Source of the DNA: Isoetes taiwanensis
Lineage: Eukaryota > Streptophyta > Lycopodiopsida > Isoetales > Isoetaceae
Length of the DNA: 64,000 nt
Direction: 5' to 3'
NCBI GenBank assembly: GCA_021234155.1
Contig: JAJEKV010000034.1
Coordinates: forward strand, 5,470,028-5,534,027
Below, piece by piece: positions 1 to 13,058 of the stretch (within the stretch, counting starts at the first letter, position 1; each line of letters starts with the position of its first letter). Made by a program: the position numbers and the translations under genes. The notes under the pieces were generated by a model. That model saw nothing but the letters and a program-made list of their open reading frames with translations. It did not search any database and was not told where the DNA came from.

Positions 1-769
1 GGGAAGAGGCCGGGCAGCATGGCTCACCATGGTAAGGAAGGAAGAAAGAACGGATTGGCGCTAGAAGGAAGAAAGGATTGGCGGTTGAAAGAATGGAGGG
101 TTTCATGCATGCAAGGTTTCTTATAGGCGCGGTTGTAATTATGATTCCATCACATCATACAAGATTTATATCCTAACCTATAATACGAATTAGCTATCAT
201 TACTTCTATTAAATTAATTACGCCCTAGGTTATCATTAATTCTCTATAGAATTACCCACATGTCAGCTATACTTAAAACCTATGTTTTCATTAATTTTGT
301 ATAATTACCTAGACCTCAGCTATACTTACACACAACTTTGGCCTATCTAGATTTACGACCTATACTTACCTCATTAGTACTACTAGCATACACCCTATGT
401 TACCATTAATTTTGCAATAATTACCTACACCTAAGCTATACTTACAATCTATTTTTGGCTGCACTTACAACATATATTTGTCCATTTAATGGTTTTTTTG
501 GTATTTCTTAAAGTTCCTTTTAATCGGTTCTCAAAATTACTTTGTCCTTTTTTCGAACTAATATTAAGACATTTAACTTTATATAGGTGAAGCGTGCGGA
601 TCCTAAAAAGGGTAAAAATGTAATACCTATCCCCCCCAACATGTTTCAACATTGTTACCACATGTTCTTATCACATTGTTACCCCATTGTAAACATTGTT
701 CTTGTAGGTCAATCTTTGTGGACCACCCAAAGGGTGTTGATTTGAGGCTACTAAGCAAATTATCCTCTC
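1..769. other. AT-rich DNA without a gene; diverged short repeats
   Basis: I see no gene here. Between about 223 and 449 a module of roughly 55-60 bp occurs three times in diverged form. Each copy has an ATTAATTTT-type block, then AATTACC, then CAGCTATACTTA or a close variant. This looks like an old tandem duplication. Confidence 0.4.
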
Positions 770-3700
770 ATGAGTAGGTTGGATTGGAAGAATAAGAAGG
801 TGAAACTGAAGCACCAATGCAATAAGGAGCTAGTAGGTGAAGGAACTATCATACTAGCTGATCCTATCCAGGCTGTCAATGATGAAAGGTTAGGAGAGGA
901 TAAAGTGGGTGTGGCCATAACAAGTTTAGAGGAAAAATGGAAGGAAAAAGGATCAAATCACCGGGATTGCCTTTGCTTGTATTAAACAATTGGAGGTTCC
1001 ATGCATCATGCCATGGCCTATAGCTTTGCATTGAGTTTATAGGAGAATTCCTTTTATCGAGCGGAGGTTGTGGATGACATCGATTTTCTTAATGCACCTC
1101 CAATAGCTGCCAGGACCACATTTTCAGAGAAGAGGGCACACTCAGTGGTGAAACATTATCCTAGCAAGAGGTCCAAGTCAAGTAGTGATTGTTCACGTGA
1201 AGCTCTGACTAAAGTAAGGGGAATGGAATGTTGTTGGGCTAATTGTGTTCAGAAGTTTGAAATTGATGAATTGGTGGAAGCAAGAGCCACCTTCCAAGAG
1301 TATACTTGTGATGAGAGGAGGACTTACATGTACTCCATTCATGAGCTTGCACTTCAAGATGAAAAATTTCCAAAGAAAAAAAGATACCCACTGCTAGGGA
1401 CATGGATATGTAAAGTTGCATGGATATATATTCATGGCATTCCAATTTCGTCTTGGCAAAATTGGCAAGCAAGTCATGCAAAGGGGAGTAAAATTGCATT
1501 ACATGGAAATAATGGCATGTTGAGGCCAACTTCTAGGATCCTGGCTGCTAGGGAGGTTTTTGAAAAATATGTTGAATTCAATGCTGAGAATATGCCACAT
1601 AAAAGTAGGAAAGATCAACAGGGAAAAATAGTTGTCGAGAAGAGATTGCCATCCCATTGTACCCAGAAGAGCATATTGGAGGAAGTGAATGCTTTGCTTC
1701 GAGAACTACAGGTACCTGCAATATCTCAACCCCTATGGAGCAAGCACTTCAAGCATGTCACTATAGACACTTCGAACAACTTTGCAAAGTGCAACTTGTG
1801 TGCTAAGTTGAAAGAGATTCTTGATAAGACCAAGCAACCAAGCCAAAGGGCTAAGATAAGGGAGCAAATGAAAGATCACATGACAGACCAACTATCATGT
1901 AGATCCACTTATTGGATGTGGAGAACATTATCATGTTTGGAACCCAATAACTATGTTTGTATTATCCATGACAAGATGGATCAATCGAAGACTTGTTTGC
2001 CACAGTATAGTTACATACCCAAGCAAATCAATAGAGCTTATCCTTTGCAAGTCTCTCTGACAGGTGCAATAGTGCATGGCTCGGTGCCAATTTATTATGG
2101 CCATTTTAGTTTGCAATTGTGGAGTGATGGTCCTGATTTTCATATTGGAAGTGTGATGAGGTGCTTGAGGAACTATGAGAGTGGTTATTCTGGTGACCTC
2201 GATGTTGTACCGTACGTATTCCGTACCGTACGTCCGAAACGTATTTTTTGAAAAAATACGTATTTTTTGTCATACGTGCTTAAAGTGCTTAAAATACGTT
2301 TTTTTTTTAAATTAAAAGAAAAGCCTTAAATATTACTAAAAATGAAGTTAAACTACAAATAGATTGTTGGAATGTTGGTTAGCATGCTAATTTGTTATGT
2401 AGGAGATCCAGGTTCAATCCCTAGTGAGTACAAAGTAAGTCTGTTTTGAAAAACTCGTGTCTGTTTTTTTAAAAAAAGCTGCAGACGTATTTTTTAAAAA
2501 ATACGTGTACCGTACGGTACGGGAGGGTACGTATGTATTTTTAAAAAATACGCGTATTTGAACAACATTTTGACCTCCACAACCCTGGAGGTGGTAGCCA
2601 ACCACTCTTCAGTGCATTGTTGGATAGAAAGCCTAATAATTTAGAGAAGTTTACTAAGGCAAGGTTTAGAAAGTCAGGTGCTTCTGAACATGTTGGAGCC
2701 TCAAGTTCACGTCTCCAACCTCGAGATCTACCACCAAGGTTCCTCCTCCAACTTGACAATTGTGCTGGACAGAATAAAAACAGGTATATGTTCTCATTCC
2801 TATCTTATCTAACAGCCGTGGGTGTCTTTGAAAGAGTGAATTTAGGGTTCTTAATGCCTGGACATACTCATGAGGATGTGGATGCATTGTTTGGGAAGTA
2901 TAGTGCGCAGTTGAAATCTCAAACTGTGACCAATCTTCCTAGACTAATGGAAGTTCTTAGTGAATGCATTTCACCTTCTCCTATAGGGTTGATCATACAA
3001 GAGGTGCCACGATTGGAAGAATTTTATCGAAGGTTATGCTCTTGATATGGAAGGTCAATCTAGACCTCTTGAAGACACTTACGGGTCATGGGAAATAAGC
3101 CAATCATGCAATGGAAGATGAGACCTTCAGATGATAAATGGAGGCCAGATGAGGGAGTACCTATATGGCACGAAGATGAAAATGGTAAACCTAAGATTCC
3201 AAGGGGTCAACCAAAAGCTCTTAAGCCTTTTCCAGAGGTGGATTCATTGCAAAGCACATTGGACGGCATTTCTGAATACGTCAAGTATTGGAAAAATAAC
3301 CCGATGATACCAACCTTGCATTGATAGATTATTGGACACGGTACATGGATTATTGGGACAAGTAGACACATCCTCGATGAACTCAAAGATGGATGGCTAC
3401 CTAAGACTAGGTGGAGAGAGTTGATAACACCGAGGAAGGCGATGATGTGGTTAGTAGTATTCGCAAGTCCATGGCTCCTCCCATTCTGCTGAAAAACACT
3501 ATGTTGGTCCTAGGAAAGGAAGGCCTAAATATCTGGGGCTGGAGGATTATGATCCCAAAAGATGACTTGCTTTGCCATCAATTTGCACTTATAGTACTAG
3601 AAGCAAAGAGATATACCCTGTGTGGATGGGTTACACCATCTCGAGAGGGTTTGCAAAGAAGTAGGTGACCATAATGTGAACAAAGTTCGTGTGGAGTGGT

Positions 3701-3933
3701 GGTGTCCAAAGTGCACCGGTTAAATGCGAAAGAGAGAGGAAGAAAGGTATAGAGACTGTTGGACAAAGAGATGGAAGAGAAACCCTATTGAAGGGGATGA
3801 TTGGGTTGAGTTAGATACTATTTTGTTTTCATGGACCCCAAAGGCCATCCCAGGCAAGACTGCTAGGGTTACAATACCTGTGGAAGTGAGGAAGAAAGCT
3901 ATGATATCTCTAGGGGTCACTTCTGAGAAGTAA
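770..3933 (+). pseudogene. Broken DUF7869-like (transposase-like) gene, split by an inserted element
   Basis: Coding pieces lie at 770-985, 1070-2200, 2572-3045, 3088-3324, 3411-3668 and 3724-3933, joined across frameshifts and stops. The pieces carry HDKMDQSKT, then LDNCAGQNKN, then GHTHEDVDALF. From memory this series is typical of the large plant and animal family labelled DUF7869, which resembles a DDE transposase; the spaced acidic residues would be the catalytic candidates. The piece at 770-985 has a GEGTIILADP stretch like the N-terminal region of such proteins. The 1070 and 2572 pieces were one reading frame before the element at 2201-2570 arrived, because both are in frame at the duplicated target. 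Frameshifts near 950, 3030 and 3330 show decay independent of that insertion. The family name is recalled, not searched; the coding similarity is much firmer than the function. Confidence 0.6.
2201..2570. mobile_element. 370-bp inverted-repeat element with target duplication and tRNA-like core
   Basis: TGACCTC occurs immediately before (2194-2200) and after (2571-2577), a 7-bp target duplication, or 8 bp with one mismatch. Both ends read ATGTTGT inwards and continue into long self-complementary blocks of GTACCGTACG and ACGTATTTTTT type. No coding capacity. The middle (about 2361-2430) holds a tRNA-like segment with an A-box-like TGGTTAGCATG at 2376-2386 and a B-box-like GGTTCAATCC at 2411-2420. 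The duplication length suggests a hAT-like non-autonomous DNA transposon. The tRNA-like core would instead suit a SINE, so the class is uncertain. Confidence 0.7.
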
Positions 3934-4606
3934 TTGGCAATATGTAACTCGACATGCATATGTGAAGTATTTTTAATTTTTAATGCAATCATGTTGTGCT
4001 GTTATAAAAAAAAGTCACATTCTCGATGCAAATTTACTAACCCGGGAAAAAGTTGCAGTGCCAAAATGGTCCAAAATCCTGACATAAATCCAATTTAAAT
4101 GAATGATGGTTCTGCGCTCTTCTCCTTGCAACTACTTCACAGAATTCCCAAGATACGATCTTCTGTTCCAAATCGATCTACTCCATCAGTTTCTCTTCTG
4201 TCTTCGTTGCCCCAAAATCGGATGTGTTCAATTGGCAAGGTATGCACTGCCAGAACTGGTATTTGTCTTAAAAAATCGTCTGTTGAGGTATTGCCGAATC
4301 ACCTTCGGAACTGCCGAATTAGCTTCAGATATTGTCGAATTCATTTCTACTTTGCCGGATTAACTTCGTTCACTTCTACTCTGACGAATTAGTTTCAGGT
4401 AAAACTAATTCGGCATCAATTCGGCATCATCGTAGTGGTTTCTTGTTAATCACAATTATTAATCATCCTAGTATATGAATTAGGGGCATTTCAACAAATA
4501 TAAAAAATACAAGGGCGTTTTCACAATTATAAGAAAATATAGGGGTATTTTTAGAAATTTCCCTAAATTATAAGTACGTGGACATGAACAAGCTTGCATG
4601 ATTGTA
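3934..4606. other. No gene seen; short direct repeats
   Basis: This is AT-rich DNA. At about 4275-4430 a GCCGAATTAGCTTC-like motif recurs several times with changes. At about 4485-4560 there are two related blocks ending in stretches such as GGGGTATTTTTAGAAATTTC. Open frames here are short and have no recognisable content. Confidence 0.35.
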
Positions 4607-4720
4607 TTGGGGAATGGAACAGGGGACCCCTTTCCGGTTTGGAAGGGGGGTCCCGCGACCGGCGGCAGCCGGGAGCGGGTCCCTTCCAAACCGGAAAGGG
4701 GGACCTGTTTCATTCCCCAA
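4607..4720. repeat. Near-perfect long inverted repeat (hairpin)
   Basis: The arms at about 4607-4655 and 4672-4720 are almost exact reverse complements. The outer ends are TTGGGGAATG and CATTCCCCAA, followed inwards by the CCTTTCCGGTTTGGAAGG block. The short GC-rich loop is centred on CGGCGGCAGCCGG. The G+C content is much higher than in the surroundings. It could be a small fold-back transposon or a hairpin-RNA source. I see no clear target duplication. Confidence 0.75.
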
Positions 4721-4813
4721 CAAAACGGAAGTTGGGGATCCATTCGTCCTTTTTAACGATTTTTTTTCCTGTTTTGGAGGTCGGCTATGGCGCGGAGGTT
4801 TTCTTGAGCGTCT

Positions 4814-5010
4814 TTGAAGCTTAAGGCAGGATTTTTGAAGCTTAAGGCATAACTTTTTGAAGCTTAAGACGGGATTTCTGAAGCTTGAGGCTAGATTTCT
4901 GCGAATCAAGGATTTTTTGAAGCTTAAAACGCTGGATCGTTGAAGCTTAAAGCATCTTAAGACCAGATATTGGTAGCTTCTGGGCGGATTTTTGAAGCTT
5001 AAGGATCTTT
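4814..5010. repeat. Minisatellite with TTGAAGCTTAAG motif
   Basis: About eight imperfect units of roughly 20-30 bp are each built around TTGAAGCTTAAG or a one- or two-base variant. It is non-coding and directly follows the hairpin at 4607-4720. Confidence 0.6.
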
Positions 5011-5079
5011 AGGCTTCTGTTGCCCCTTCTATTTCTTAAGCATCTGATCATTCTTTCTGGCATCTGAGCATCTGCGGGA

Positions 5080-5215
5080 GCCATAGCCATAGCGATGAGC
5101 ATCTGTGAGAGCAGAAGAAGGCCATGCATCTGTGAGCAGAAGAAGGCCATGCATCTGTGAGCGATGAGCATCTGTGAGAGCAGAAGAAGGCTTGCAGAAG
5201 AAGGCCATGCGAAGA
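5080..5215. repeat. Short tandem repeat of GCATCTGTGAG / AGAAGAAGGC units
   Basis: GCATCTGTGAG and AGCAGAAGAAGGC alternate several times with small length changes. Open frames on both strands here come only from the repeat. Confidence 0.6.
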
Positions 5216-5459
5216 AGGGAAAACAGGGGATGCAACCTGTAAGAACCGGTCAGAAATCATGCAGACGGAATGTTGAACCCAACTTCCATTCCGGATTGGA
5301 GGCGATGCCACATGGCATCACCATATTAATCTTCAAACAAAAATGGAGACCCAACTTCCGTTTTGTATATGGAAAATATTGTATGATTGTATATTGGAAG
5401 CTTACATAAAGTATCACAGATCTAATTATTTCTAGGGAGCCGAGCACTTAAACCCATGC

Positions 5460-5940
5460 TAGAAGGAATTGGAATAGCTCAGATTAGAACCTGAAGAGTG
5501 GATTAAGATAGGAATTGTTGGCAGAAACCAGTTAAGACTGCAATATTTCCTTTGCATGCTGACGTTTGCACGGCATGACCCTGATGAATTGTAATGATGA
5601 GAAAGCATGGAAACAACTTGGAATGGATCGATTTGGGCATCAAAGGGGCCGAAATGTGCAAAGAAGGCAGAATTAAGAAGTATTAGGCAAGAACTAGCCA
5701 AGACGACAGTATTTTTCCTTGCATGCTGCTAGTAGAACGGCATAATCTTGCCGATTTGGCATGCTTGGAAAGCATGTGAATCGCCCTGAAATGGGCCGAT
5801 TTGGGCCTTAGGGAGGCCGAAATGGGGAAAGAATGCAGAATCAGGAAGATTGAAGCAAAGATTTGGCTGCAAATAACATGATCTTGATGGCCAGGAACTG
5901 ACCTGAAACCACCCGATTTGCGCCACAAGCAGGCCGAAAT
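5460..5940. repeat. Diverged tandem duplication of about 230 bp
   Basis: Two neighbouring blocks (about 5465-5690 and 5690-5930) share ordered landmarks: CCTTTGCATGCTG or CCTTGCATGCTG, an ACGGCAT box, a GAAAGCATG box, CGATTTGGGC and GGGGCCGAAATG or GGAGGCCGAAATG. They are clearly related but much diverged. No coding function is apparent. Confidence 0.5.
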
Positions 5941-8900
5941 GATCTAAGAATCCCTAAGAAGGCAAAATCGGAATGTGCCAGGATGATTTGGGCTGGAATC
6001 TATGGCCTGGAGGCCGGATTCGTGAGCTGCAAGCCGCTTCTCTAACCTGCACGTTAGGTTTAAAAGAAAATAAAAAGAAACAGTTAGTTGGAAATACTTA
6101 AATTGGAGTTAACACATGGGATTTAAAAAAAGTCAAGTTAGTATGTTCTATTATTTCGTTTGGTATTTGGGGAGGGTATCTCTGGCATGGTTGGGCCTAG
6201 ATTTGGCAGCTGTATTGTATTGCAAATCGTATTTTGAGAGTATTTTTGCAGCGGTTTGAGCTGCTTATTGCCGTATATGCGATTTTGGATTTGTGGTTTC
6301 ATGGTGTCAATCTAGAAAGAAATTTTGGCATCTGGCTTTGGAGATGGGGTGGAGAGGTCAGGGAGGCATGTCCAGAGGAGGATGAGAGGGGGCGGGGTGA
6401 GAAAGGGCGCAGAGGAGGAGCTTGAGGCCGATTCTGCTTGAGGTCGAATCCCACAGTAGGAGAATCCCGTAGGCGGCTTAGAGAATCCGGTCTGCTTTTG
6501 GGGCAGATACTGCAGCCGGCCCTGGTTGCGAATGCCTTCACCTTGTTTTTTTTTTCTTTCTTCTAACCATGTGGTTTGGGAGCTGCTTCGGCCGGATTTC
6601 AGGGCGGTGAGCTGAGAATCATGCACAAAGTGCACAGACAGAGCTTTTGCTCAGGCGTTAAAATTTAAGGGCTTCTGCTTTAGTTGCCTGCTCTTCTGGC
6701 TGGAGCATGTGTTGACGCTGCTTCCGGCTGCAATCGATGGCAGCAGAGGCTTTGCATGTAGAAGGCACGCACTCTGGTTGATTCCGGCAGGGTGTGAGCG
6801 GTGGCAGCAGAAGGCTGGCCGGTAGCCTGGCTGGGTACAGGCTGCCTTGGTTTTTTTTTTTCTAACCTTCTAACCATGTATTGTTTTTGGACCATTGGAA
6901 GTGGCAGGCGTTTTAGTGGCGAAAAATTTAATGGCCCTTGATTTCGCATAGAGCACAGAATATTCCAGCAACCAATGGCCAGAAATGAAGGATAGAAAAA
7001 ATCCCGATAAAGAATGAAAAATAATGAATAAGTCATAAATAAAATGGTCATGTTAGTGGATGAAGATTAGTTATAGTTATTTAATTGGTAAATTCACAAG
7101 TTGGGCTAGCTAGATATTAAAATTCTTTGAGATTAGCCCGATTAGAGATGGGCGTAACACAAAGCAAGGATATTATGAGCTAGAGAATGGGCACCGAATC
7201 AATTAAACTAATGGGCAGGGTTATGGGTAAACGTTATTAAGGTCTTAAATAATGGTCTTGAGTAGGATAATCAACTTAGTTGAATATTGTGAATGGCAAG
7301 GAATGCTTATACTCTGACTTAGGGGTAATAGTTGCATTTTGTATTATGTTGGTCGTATTAATAATATGAGTCATGGCTGGTTTCCCTTGTTGCCTGAAAT
7401 GTGTACTATGTGATTTTTTTTCTGATGTTGAACTTGTTGAGGCATGTACTATGATGATGTCAAGCTATAAATGGGTATAATTCTTTGATATAGACCTCTG
7501 GGGCCGGAGTCTAGGTGTGATGGTCTAGACTCGCAGTTTTTTGCACAGTAAGAATGTAAATGTTATTATTTGAACATCGGGCGCTGATACCATATGGTAC
7601 AACGTCATGCCCCGTTAAGTGGTCCTCCAATGCTGGACGCAGCGTGGATGGGTGTGTACACACGTGGTTACCCCGCCTCACTGGCTTGATCAGCCGAGTT
7701 GACCTTGCTCAGACCCAGAGGAATATTGGTTGCAATATTGATGCAATGATTGCTTGGTTATTATATATGTTGTCTCCTTTGTTGGAATTAAGTTGCAATG
7801 GTTATGCTTGTTGGACTAGTAACTTTGATTGCAAGGGCGAGGCTACGGTGAGACTAGGTTGTTGTTCTAGGTTGATGCTTTGTGGTGATTGATGCTAGAC
7901 ATGTCCTAGATCCCCGATCCCTACTTAGTCCGTGTGACTAACCCTGTGGTTGATGGTGTAAGCAGAGGTGCGAGATGCTCCGGAGAGTAGCCAAGCTCCA
8001 GAAAGGCGAGAGTAGAAGTGTGTGGATTGCTATTCAATAAACTTGATTATTATCAATCTTGTTAATTTGGGATTTTCAGGTTTGGCTAAAAACTTTTTTG
8101 GAATTTTTTTTAATTGATTTCCTATGATTTTTGGGGTTCTAGTCGCCGGAAAAAGTTCTCGATTCCCAAAAATCGTAGAAGGTTTTTTTTTTATTATTCC
8201 TAGAAAGTTTGCCATGACATTTTGTTCTTGGAATTCCATTCCAGAGGGCATGCCACAAAGGAATGCGCATGCATTGCCATGGTATCCATGAGGAGATTTT
8301 TGTGTTCTTCTAAAATTGCAGTTACCAGGTATGTATTTCTTGGGCTCCGGTGTAGGCGATGCATCTTCCAAATTCTTTATTTGAGCACATGTGTACAGGT
8401 GGTGATGATTCGATCATCAAACTGAAGATTTTGATGGACGGTTTGCTGATCTGACCTCATTCTGCAATTCCAGAGCCAAGACCCATGCCAGGATTGCTCA
8501 TAACCGGTTTTCCTTTTCTTTCATCTCACATTTTAATCTTCCATTCATGGTTTTATTTTGTGAGATGACGTTTTCAAATTCAGAGAGTAAAACATGCTGT
8601 CGAAATGGATATTTTGCATCTGAGGGTAATAGTTAGTTTGTGGATTATACTTCAACTAGAGGAAACATTTGTATTGGTCTCTTCTATTCTAAAAGAACTA
8701 ATCTATTATATTGCATGGTTTTAAGGTTTCGATTTTGGCCTTCATCTTCCTTAATGCTGCAACAGGTTTAAGATGGGACCATTCACATCATCAAGCTCAA
8801 AATCAAGTCCATAGCATTTGTTTGGCACAGTTTTCAAGGTATTTGTTTAATGCAGGCTTTCAACCTTTGGGTTTCTCCAAATTCATCTTCAAAGTGTTTG

Positions 8901-10206
8901 GTTTTAGAGAGAAGTTTTATATTATAATATTATCAAGGTCTTCCAAATTTGGATTCATAATTTGGCATGTGTTGCTCTTATATTGATGTGCTGCTCTTTT
9001 GTTAATGAATTAGTTCATGCACATGTCCTTATATTCTTTATCTATCTGAAACTATTTTATTGCCTTGCACAATCTCGCTAGCAGGACACAAGAACAGGGT
9101 TTGAGTTTCTGATTTTCTTCATTGTCTTGGATGTCTTACTTGCGTATGCGAGATGATTGCATGTTTAAGACAAAGGCTTTCTTCTTGCCTTCTTGCCAAA
9201 GTTTGCCTAGCACCTTTTCGTACTATAAGTTTACATTTATTGCTTTCATGGATCCTAGACCATTTAGGATGATGTCCATTTGGTGCTTTATTTTGCTACT
9301 TTTAATACATGCATAGAAAGACTATGCTTTATTTTCCTTCTTTCGACACATCATAGCATGACTATTTCATTTGCTTGGTCTTAGATTTCCAGCAACTTCT
9401 GCTTTGCACTTTTGGTCTCATGGCCTTCGCTCCAGAGGTCTTATTTGATGGCCCAGGTATGTCTTGCAATTATTTGAATTGTATCTTCGAGCTTGATCTA
9501 TGATATTTGATCTTTTTGCTGTTTAAGTTGTAATTTCTTGGATTTCTATGCCACAATCATGTCTAATTGCATCCACCAATAACCTACTGAATTGCAGACG
9601 ATGTGCAGAGGGAGTTCAAACTATCTTGAAGGTGTACTTTCTTGATCGAAACTTTTTCTTCATTACATGTTGTTGGGAATCCCTTCGTATGGAATCTCTG
9701 CATGTATATGCTAAGTTTGTTAAATCTCTTTTGTTGCAAGATATTCAGCTAGAACTACTAGATACCTGTTTTTTGAAGTAGCTCTGATGCATACAAGGTA
9801 TGTTAATGCTTCGCAGCGTAATTACTGGGTTAGATGTACCAGATGATAATGTGTAGCATATTGCACAACTGCTCTTATAATTGTGGGTAGGCAAACTAGC
9901 TCATTTCCTTTTAATCAAATCGTTCACTTCATTGTGTAGCAAACTGTAGAATAGGAAATAGAATTATGGTGAATGTGTTAGAACATATAAGATTATCCAA
10001 GAACTTTTACCCCTGACACTGCTTCATCTTCCACGAATTTAATAGGCATGTCTTGCCCACGTCCTCTTTCCTCAACTATAGCAATGACGCAATAGAATCT
10101 GGTAATATAAAGCAATAGGAAGACGTACCATAGTAAGTATTTGTAGAATGTATTTGAAGCTGTTGTTTTGACTATTTGGACTTGGACCAGAGCTTTTGTA
10201 TCAGGT

Positions 10207-10375
10207 AAATATTTTGTATCACCCGATACCTTTATAGTTCTGCGTAATTAAATCTATGATTCAGAAACATCTTTAGACATATAGTGCCTTCAAATATTTT
10301 GTATCACCCGATACCTTGATAGTTCTGTGTAATTAAATCTATGATTCAGAAAGATCTTTGGACATGGTGCCTTCC
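10207..10375. repeat. 86-bp direct tandem duplication
   Basis: AAATATTTTGTATCACCCGA starts at 10207 and again at 10293. Each is followed by the same TAGTTCTG, TAATTAAATCTATGATTCAG and GTGCCTTC landmarks with few changes. Confidence 0.8.
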
Positions 10376-12870
10376 ATGTGTATTTCTTTAATTATAAATT
10401 CCATCCTGCATTATTCTGAGATTATACATCATTCTGCAAGCAATTCATTAGAGTGCACTGTAAATTCTATTCTGCATTATTCTGAGCATACCCATCATTT
10501 TTTGCAGAGCGATTCATTAGACTGCACATTATAGAACTCTTCATTTGAGGTAATTATTTTGCATTTATAAACTTATTTATGTGTTGATGTGCTTTACATG
10601 CATATGGTGTAGGTTGTGCTTTCTTTTGCTAGGTATATGCAGATAGGGCAGTATAGGTTATGCATAAATGCCTCTACTTTAGCGAATGGCCATAAATCAA
10701 TATATAGGTGCTAATTATATTGGTATTGATGATGTGTATTGGGCTGCTTTTTAGATAGAATAGGTGGGTGCTAATCCAATATATTAGGATTGAAGTAATG
10801 TGGTCTCGATAAGTTACAGGTTATACTAGATTGCTAGATATGAGAGGTTTAGAATAAATAGGTTCACATTTGCCAAAGTTTCTTTACATAAGTGCACTGC
10901 TCTAGGTCTGATATGACTACATGCAAGCTGACGTTAAGTGCTCAAAGCTTATGGGCCTGTACTTGCAATTATGATCATTTGCCTATTATGCATGGGTGCA
11001 AGCAGATAATATCATAAACTCAAGACTGTTGTAATAGTTTAACATACAACTCTTCATTTTTGTCCTAATAGAATGTCTTTGTCTATGGAGCTTTTTGTGC
11101 TCCATGTCTAAACTTTAGATGCCATGCAATTCCTCCATTGTGTGACTGTCACAAACATGTACCATCCTAGAAACCTTAAAACCAGGTGTGGCTGTGACAG
11201 AAGAATAATTATCTTATAATTTTTGCCTCAGTCCAGCATGTGTTGGAGCTATCAGCCATGCCCTTTATACTACCTTTACGTCTCTTCCACCCAGCTGAGA
11301 TAGCAAACAACATAATGCAGCTACATGGGAAACTGTAGTATTTCCCTTCCTCTTAGAGATCTTTTACTCATTCCCGATAAAGCAAGGACTTTGAGCAGGT
11401 CTGCCTGCTTCTTGGACTTCTATCTGCCTGCTTTGTTGCATCATGTATATTATCATTATGAGTTTTAAGGTTCTGTATGGAGCTCTGTTGCATCGTAGCA
11501 AAGTATTATATGCTTTGCCACTTTGTGTTCATGTTTTTTTCAAGGTTAGAGAGTATTTACAGGGCACTTTTGAGCACAGATCCCAGAACTTTCGTTCCCT
11601 CCAGGTATGTGCCCAAATTTAACTTCCTCTCTGAACTTTGAAGCATGCATCCCTGAAGTAGAGCATCCGTTGGAGCTATCTGTCATGCCCCTTATACCAT
11701 CTTTTCCATCCAGCTAAGATAACGAACATCATAATGCAGCAACATGGGTAACTATAATATTATTTTCCCTTAGTCTTTAGAGATCTTTCATGGACTTCTG
11801 TCTCAAACTATCCTAGACATGTCCTTTTCATTTTGCTCATTCTAATTTGTATGCATTTAAACATGTTGCTGTTAATATAATGACCTGTGCGGACAAATGC
11901 TTCATGATGGTGCTTTAGCTCATATGGAACATTAAAGCATAGGACCCAAACAACGTTCCAAGCATTTATGATGAAGTCACCCCAACAAGCCTTCTAAGCA
12001 TTTATGATGAACTGCTTCGTGCATGGCTGCAAAAGTTCCGCTCCATTTGCAGAATCATCGTTTAGGAAAATGGAATTTGCCCATATATATGAATGCAAAA
12101 CACTTATTATTTGTGCTTTACATTTGGGAAGTTCCAACATGTGCTACAACATTTTCAACTATTCTATAAAGCAACAAAGTTTTTGAAGGACTGCTTTTGA
12201 AGCTGTTAATCCATGAAATTATTCTGATGTACATTGCAAGAGCCGAACCTTGCTATAAGTCAAGAAGGTAAGGTTTATATCTATGTAAGATCAATGCTAT
12301 TCTCATTTTGCATTTCAAGCTTTACAAGAGCTAAACCTTGCTATCAGTCAAGCAGATAAGGTTTATCTTATCTTATTTCAAGCTTCTCATATCTGCAGAA
12401 TATCATATTGCCGACCTTGAGAGTTCATCTATTGACTTAAAGAATCCTTACACTGCATTAGGTGGAAGATATTATGGAGCCTTTTCTAGCCCGATCTAGA
12501 AGTCCCCCTATGCCAATTACAATCACAAACCTTGATAATCCATTTGACAACTTGGTAAGTTCATTTTCAAATTTGAGTTTGAAATTTTATAGTTTAGGCA
12601 ATGTATATGATCCTTCTCCTTAAATTTATAAATACTTATATTAGCTATCATTTACTGTATTTCATTCAGGTTATAATTATCTTACCAGTTTTCGATCCAG
12701 GATTTTGATCAGTGGTAGCTGCCCACAACGATTTCTCACACATTAGTCCAAATGAAATTTAATATGTTTCTTATCTAATGCAGCAAAGCGGAACATCATT
12801 ATGTGTGACCGTCTACGACAAATTTCCTTTGTAGAAATCACTAAGTGGAACATCATTGGAAATCCTATAT

Positions 12871-13058
12871 GTTATGTCTACTACAAATTTCCTTTGGATG
12901 AATTAGTAAACCTAATCTATTTCTCATTGTATTGTATAATCATCATGCATTTCGATGTTCATGAGTTATGTCTACTACAAATTTCCTTCGAATGAATTAG
13001 TAAATGTAATCTATTTCTTATTGTATTGTATAATCATCATGCATTTCGATGTTCATGA
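12871..13058. repeat. 94-bp direct tandem duplication
   Basis: GTTATGTCTACTACAAATTT occurs at 12871 and 12965. Both copies end in ATCATCATGCATTTCGATGT followed by TCATGAG. The terminal piece appears a third time near 13112. Confidence 0.8.

Noticed and set aside
2361-2430. Functional tRNA gene
   Set aside because: A- and B-box-like sequences exist, but I could not fit a convincing acceptor stem or anticodon arm, and it lies inside a mobile element.
7560-7892. 110-codon frame near a GCTGATACCA sequence that recalls a primer-binding site
   Set aside because: No LTR ends, partner repeat or recognisable protein could be found, so I do not call a retroelement or gene.
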